Origin: Streptomyces sp. NBC_01244
GTDB lineage: Bacteria; Actinomycetota; Actinomycetes; Streptomycetales; Streptomycetaceae
DNA: 64,000 nt
Assembly (NCBI RefSeq): GCF_035987325.1
Contig: NZ_CP108488.1
Location: 2,108,001 to 2,172,000 of the forward strand
Direction of reading: 5' to 3'
The position numbers and the translations under genes are program-made. The notes beneath the pieces were generated by a model. That model did not search any database. It saw only the letters and a program-made list of their open reading frames with translations, and was not told where the DNA came from. Shown in pieces: positions 60,374-64,000 of this stretch (positions are counted from its first letter, which is position 1; each line of letters opens with the position of its first letter).

Positions 60374-60487
60374 GTCCCCAGTCTTGCGCGGGGCGGGGGC
60401 GCACACCGGGTACTCAGCCGGAACTCATCCGGAGATGAGTACGCGCACCCATGTCCTGACGGGGTGACGGGCACCACACTCCGAACC

Positions 60488-62911
60488 ATGGACAACCCCC
60501 TGCCGCCGGCCGAGGAGCTCGTGCTCATCGACCGCGAACTGATCCAACTCGACGCCCGGCGCCACTTCCTGCTGAGTCGCCGCGCGTGGCTGCTGGCCGC
60601 TCAGGCACCCCACGCGTGGGGTGCGCCCGCCCGGCCGAAGGCGTCCGCGCAGGCCACGGAGGCCTCGGCCCCCAGTGCGCAGAACGTGCTGCTGGTCCTG
60701 GGCGCGGTGCTGCTCGCGGTCGCTGCGCTGGCGTTCACGCTGGTCAGCTGGGGATCCCTCGGAATCACCGGGCGCAGCGCGGTGCTCGCCGTGGTGACCG
60801 CGGCGGCGCTGGGCGCCCCGGTGGCGCTGCTGCGCCGGGGGCTGCGCTCGACCGCCGAGGCGGTGGCCGCCGTCGGCCTGCTGCTGACGGTGCTGGACGC
60901 GTACGCGCTGTACGCCGTCGGCATGCCGGAGGTGGACGGCACGGCCTACGCGGCGGGCGCGACCGCGGTACTGGCCGCGGGCTGGGCCGCGTACGGCTGG
61001 GTGCCGGCCGCGCGGGCGCTGCGGGCCCCCTTGCCCGCGGCGCTGCTGACGGCCCAGCTCCCGCTGCCGCTGGCGGCGCTGGCCGGCGGGGCGACGGGAC
61101 CGGAGCTGGGCTGGGCCCTGCTGGCGACGGGGGCCCTGGACGCGGGGCTCGCGCTGCTCCGGCCGGGGCGCTGGTCCTCCTGGGCGGGGGCGGCGGGCTC
61201 GGTGGCGGGCGGGGCGGCGCTGCTGACGGGTCTGGCGGATTCGGTGGCGGCGGAGTCGGCGGGCGGGGCCCTGGGCCCGTCGGCGCTGCTGGCGGCGGTC
61301 GCCGCACTGGCGGTGGTGGTGGCCTGGCGCAGCGCCCGGATGCCGGTGGCGTTCGCCGTGACGGGCGCCCTCGCGGCGGTGGCCGCCCTGGGAGGTCTGG
61401 CGGCGCCGGAGCTGCGCCCGCCCTGGGGTGCGGTCGGATACCTGGTGGTGGCCCTCCCCCTGCTGGGGGCGCTACGGGTCTCCGCGCTCCCGGAGCCGGT
61501 CCGGCGCGGCCTCGCCCTGGCCGGTGCGGGGGTGGCCGTCCTGGAGGCGGTCACCGCCTTGGCCTGGGTGGCGAGGGTGCTGATGGGCCGGCTGCGGGCG
61601 TTGGAAGAGGTCTGGTCGGTGACGACTCCCGCCACGGCGGCCGGGAACGGCCCCGGGCTCGCTCCGCTGGTGGCGCTGCTGCTGACGGCCGGGGCCGCGT
61701 GGTGGCTGGTCCGGGTGCTCCCGGGGCGCCGGGAACCGGGGGTCGCCGCGGTGGCCCTGGGCTGGGCGGCGCTGTTCACGGCGCCCGTCGTGCTGGACCC
61801 GGCTCCGGGCGCGGTCTTCGCGGCCCAGCTCGCGGTGACGCTGGCGGCGGGAGCGCTCGCGCTGCGGTCCACGGAGGTGGCGGTCGCCGGCGACGGCAGC
61901 CCCGCGGGCGCCGGGTCCACGGGCGCCGGGTCCACGGGCGCCGGTCGCGGACCGGCGGGGATCGCCGCTGGGGTGTGTGCGCTGGCGGGGGCCGGGAACG
62001 TGTCCGTGGCGGCCCTGGACGGCCGACTGGCCACCTTCGGGGTGCTCGGCCTGCTGGGGGCCGCCTGCGCCGCGGGGGCGGCGTACCGGGCCGCTCCGGC
62101 GTGGGCCCGCGCGGGGGCGGCGGCGCTCGCCGTCGGGTACGCGGCGCTGCTCGTGGTGGCGCTGGGCGCACTGCTGGAGCGGCCGGTGGCCTGGTGGGCC
62201 CCGCCGCTGCTGGTGGTCCCGGCCGCGGTGGCGGCGCTCGGGCCGCGGCTGGGCCCCGTACGGGTCCCGGCGGAAGCCGCGGCGGCCGCGGCGGGCCTCC
62301 TCGCGGTGGCCCTGGCCACCGGGGACGCTCCGGTGCTCGCGCTGGTCCTGGCGCTGGCCGGGGTGGTGTGCGCGGCGGCGGCGGTACGGCCCGAGCGCCG
62401 GTCGGCGGCGGGCTGGCCGGCCGGGGCGCTGCTCCTCGCGGCGACCTGGGTACGGCTCGCGGCTTCGGAGGTGACGGTGCCCGAGGCGTACACCCTGCCG
62501 GTGACGGCGGCGGCGCTGGCCGTGGGGTTCCTGCGGCGGCGCCGTGATCCGCTGGCCGGGTCCTGGGCGGCGTACGGACCGGGTCTGGCGGCGACCCTGC
62601 TGCCGAGCACCCTCGCGGTGTGGGGCGATCCGCACTGGCTGCGGCCGCTGCTGCTGGGGACGGCCGCGCTCGGGGTGACCCTGGCCGGTGCCCGCGGCCG
62701 GCTCCGGGCCCCGCTGCTGCTGGGCGGGGCGACGCTGGCGGCGGTGGCCCTGCACGAGCTGACCCCGTACGTCGTCCAGGTGGTGGACGCGCTGCCGCGC
62801 TGGCTGCCGCCGGCCCTGGCGGGGGTGCTGCTGCTGGTGGTGGGGGCCACCTACGAGAAGCGGCTGCGCGACGCCCGCCGGCTGCGGGAGGCCATCGGCC
62901 GGCTGAGGTAG
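60488..62911 (+). CDS. Very large polytopic membrane protein, Ala/Gly/Leu-rich
   Basis: This 807-residue protein has a short cytoplasmic start (about 1-65, with LIDRELIQLDARRHFLLSRRAWLL, a short helical motif) and then some 20 or more predicted transmembrane helices to the end. No conserved catalytic motif was found. It resembles actinobacterial SCO7322/DUF2157-like membrane proteins in composition only. ATG at 60488 without a clear ribosome site. It is the sole gene between the SRPBCC gene and the second tRNA-Val. Confidence 0.8.
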   Translation: MDNPLPPAEELVLIDRELIQLDARRHFLLSRRAWLLAAQAPHAWGAPARPKASAQATEASAPSAQNVLLVLGAVLLAVAALAFTLVSWGSLGITGRSAVLAVVTAAALGAPVALLRRGLRSTAEAVAAVGLLLTVLDAYALYAVGMPEVDGTAYAAGATAVLAAGWAAYGWVPAARALRAPLPAALLTAQLPLPLAALAGGATGPELGWALLATGALDAGLALLRPGRWSSWAGAAGSVAGGAALLTGLADSVAAESAGGALGPSALLAAVAALAVVVAWRSARMPVAFAVTGALAAVAALGGLAAPELRPPWGAVGYLVVALPLLGALRVSALPEPVRRGLALAGAGVAVLEAVTALAWVARVLMGRLRALEEVWSVTTPATAAGNGPGLAPLVALLLTAGAAWWLVRVLPGRREPGVAAVALGWAALFTAPVVLDPAPGAVFAAQLAVTLAAGALALRSTEVAVAGDGSPAGAGSTGAGSTGAGRGPAGIAAGVCALAGAGNVSVAALDGRLATFGVLGLLGAACAAGAAYRAAPAWARAGAAALAVGYAALLVVALGALLERPVAWWAPPLLVVPAAVAALGPRLGPVRVPAEAAAAAAGLLAVALATGDAPVLALVLALAGVVCAAAAVRPERRSAAGWPAGALLLAATWVRLAASEVTVPEAYTLPVTAAALAVGFLRRRRDPLAGSWAAYGPGLAATLLPSTLAVWGDPHWLRPLLLGTAALGVTLAGARGRLRAPLLLGGATLAAVALHELTPYVVQVVDALPRWLPPALAGVLLLVVGATYEKRLRDARRLREAIGRLR

Positions 62912-62950
62912 CCCGGCGGGGCCGGAGCCGGGGCCGGACGGGTGAAAACG

Positions 62951-62989
62951 CCAGCGGCCCGGAGACTGTGAAAGTCTCCGGGCCGCTGG
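62951..62989 (-). terminator. Terminator of the second tRNA-Val gene
   Basis: A perfect 16-bp stem (62951-62966 with 62974-62989) with loop TGTGAAA lies 6 bp past the tRNA 3' end on the minus strand. It is also 40 bp after the convergent membrane protein gene, so it may stop both. Confidence 0.9.
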
Positions 62990-62995
62990 TCCGGG

Positions 62996-63067
62996 TGGGC
63001 GATACTGGGTTCGAACCAGTGACCCCTTCGGTGTGAACGAAGTGCTCTCCCACTGAGCTAATCGCCC
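62996..63067 (-). tRNA. tRNA-Val (anticodon CAC), second copy
   Basis: It has the same 72-nt cloverleaf as the copy at 59739-59810, with anticodon loop TTCACAC and discriminator A. It differs at two positions: one in the D loop (AGTGGGA versus AGCGGGA) and one in the T loop (TTCGAAC versus TTCGATC). Each copy has its own terminator. Confidence 0.97.
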
Positions 63068-63125
63068 GGACGCACCGCAAACATTACCGCATGTCAGCGG
63101 TGCTCTCCGCCATGGTCGGGCGGGC

Positions 63126-63620
63126 TCACTCCACCTCGCGGTTCCAGGGCAGCACGAGCCCGTACTTCCACAGGTAGAAGCCGATCAGGACGCCCGCGAT
63201 CACGAGCCCGACGCTGGTCAGGATGATGTTGCGCCGGCGGACCTTCGGGTCCAGGGCCTTCTGGGCGGCTTCGCTGACCTTGCGCTTGGTCCAGCGCAAG
63301 GCGAGGTGGGCCCAGGCGAATTCGGTGGCCCAGATCGCGAGGCCCGCGAAGATCGCCACCCAGCCCGGCCCGGGCAGGACCAGCATGGCGATGCCCGCGC
63401 CGATGACGGCGAGGCCGACGACGAAGACGCCGACCTGCCAGCTCAGATGCAGGCCCCGGCGGGCCTTGATGAAGGCCGGCGCCTTGGAGACGTGCGGCGC
63501 CTCCTCGGTGGCGGGCCCCGCCGCGGAATCGGCCGCGGCCCCGGTGGTGGATTCGGCTGCGGACTCGACTGCGGATTCGGCGGCGGACTCGTTGGTCTCG
63601 CGGTCACTCCCCGTGTTCAT
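63126..63620 (-). CDS. TIGR02611-family (PGPGW) membrane protein
   Basis: This 164-residue protein has an Ala/Ser/Glu-rich N-terminal repeat region (about 10-40, AAESAVESAAES type), then two transmembrane helices around the family signature LVLPGPGWVAIFAGLAIWATEF (about 80-101), and a final helix (ILTSVGLVIAGVLIGFYLWK). The function is unknown; the family is actinobacterial. ATG at 63620. It is divergent from ssgB with a 177-bp gap. Confidence 0.9.
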   Translation of the reverse strand: MNTGSDRETNESAAESAVESAAESTTGAAADSAAGPATEEAPHVSKAPAFIKARRGLHLSWQVGVFVVGLAVIGAGIAMLVLPGPGWVAIFAGLAIWATEFAWAHLALRWTKRKVSEAAQKALDPKVRRRNIILTSVGLVIAGVLIGFYLWKYGLVLPWNREVE

Positions 63621-63797
63621 GGGGACGAATCTACCGGAGGTCCCAGCACACGTGAATGGTCGTTTGGATCCGCCGTCCGAGGGACCCAGAGGTCCGCAAA
63701 ACGGTCAGAGGGGTTTACAACGGCACCGTAGGTGGCATGTCGATTTCGCCGACGTGCGAATCCCCGAGCGCACACTGAGCGAAAGGCCCTGGCGCTT

Positions 63798-64000
63798 ATG
63801 AACACCACGGTCAGCTGCGAGCTGCACCTGCGCCTCGTTGTGTCGAGCGAGTCCTCACTGCCTGTTCCCGCGGGCCTGCGGTATGACACGGCCGATCCCT
63901 ACGCCGTGCACGCCACCTTCCACACCGGCGCCGAGGAGACGGTCGAATGGGTATTCGCCCGCGACCTCCTCGCCGAGGGCCTTCACCGGCCCACCGGTAC
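63798..64000 (+). CDS. ssgB: Sporulation-specific cell division protein SsgB, 5' part only
   Basis: SsgB positions FtsZ for sporulation septation together with SsgA. The visible 67 codons begin MNTTVSCELHLRLVVSSE and run to the window edge at GLHRPTGT, the N-terminal half of the roughly 137-residue SsgB. ATG start at 63798; no strong ribosome site is visible. In characterised species ssgB is developmentally controlled and belongs to the BldD regulon. I could not confidently place its promoter in the 177-bp upstream gap. Confidence 0.95.
   Translation, partial: MNTTVSCELHLRLVVSSESSLPVPAGLRYDTADPYAVHATFHTGAEETVEWVFARDLLAEGLHRPTG

Noticed and set aside
59739..63067. Integrated element between the two tRNA-Val genes
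   Set aside because: There is no integrase, excisionase or phage-like gene, and the enclosed genes (SRPBCC and a membrane protein) look chromosomal. The repeated sequence is the tRNA itself, not an att duplication.
63621..63797. Defined sigma-H or BldD site upstream of ssgB
   Set aside because: A GTTTAC and a GTAGGT-like pair are present, but spacing and match to published consensus sites were too weak to annotate.

Overview
The window is a very GC-rich, gene-dense stretch of an actinobacterial chromosome, almost certainly Streptomyces. The evidence is the developmental regulator bldD near the left end, the start of the sporulation gene ssgB at the right end, many GTG/TTG starts, long antisense shadow ORFs, and a gene order I know from Streptomyces core chromosomes. 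Gene names come from protein motifs I could read; no database search was run.

Layout, left to right. 1-9.5 kb: pyrB (cut by the window edge) and pyrR, with a PyrR-binding RNA loop just upstream of the pyrR ribosome site; divergent bldD; nusB, efp and an Xaa-Pro-peptidase-like gene; then the shikimate block aroC-aroK-aroB and aroE. 9.8-15.6 kb: mltG, ruvX, alaS and two small membrane proteins, all leftward. 15.8-22.6 kb: a stand-alone NB-ARC-type ATPase, rpsD, a DUF2470 gene behind an apparent iron box, a lipoprotein HNH nuclease, rarA and a VKOR-type membrane protein. 22.7-26.3 kb: a decayed ABC transporter / two-component module. 26.6-46.9 kb: hisS, MBL hydrolase, cyclophilin, DUF349, relA, apt, secF-secD-yajC, ruvB-ruvA-ruvC, yebC, pdxT-pdxS, and a phosphatidylinositol mannoside set (pimA, acyltransferase, pgsA). 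47.2-52.7 kb: EF-G-like GTPase, an unknown membrane protein, a HIT protein and a K+ channel. 52.7-54.0 kb: an IS30-family insertion. 54.1-64.0 kb: thrS, a histidine phosphatase, an uncharacterised protein with a DUF4365 nuclease-like partner, a DEDDh exonuclease, two tRNA-Val(CAC) genes, membrane proteins and ssgB.

Most of the window is housekeeping: translation, recombination (ruvABC, rarA), protein export, aromatic and B6 biosynthesis, the stringent response and envelope lipids. Accessory signals are the IS30 copy, which sits in the loop of a terminator hairpin; five copies of a long intergenic palindrome, one of which separates ruvA from ruvB; and the decayed transporter module. I found no CRISPR array, prophage, biosynthetic gene cluster or convincing defence island. 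The best leads for unexplored biology are the DUF4365 gene pair, the iron-box DUF2470 gene, the altered peptidase beside efp, and the palindromic repeat family.
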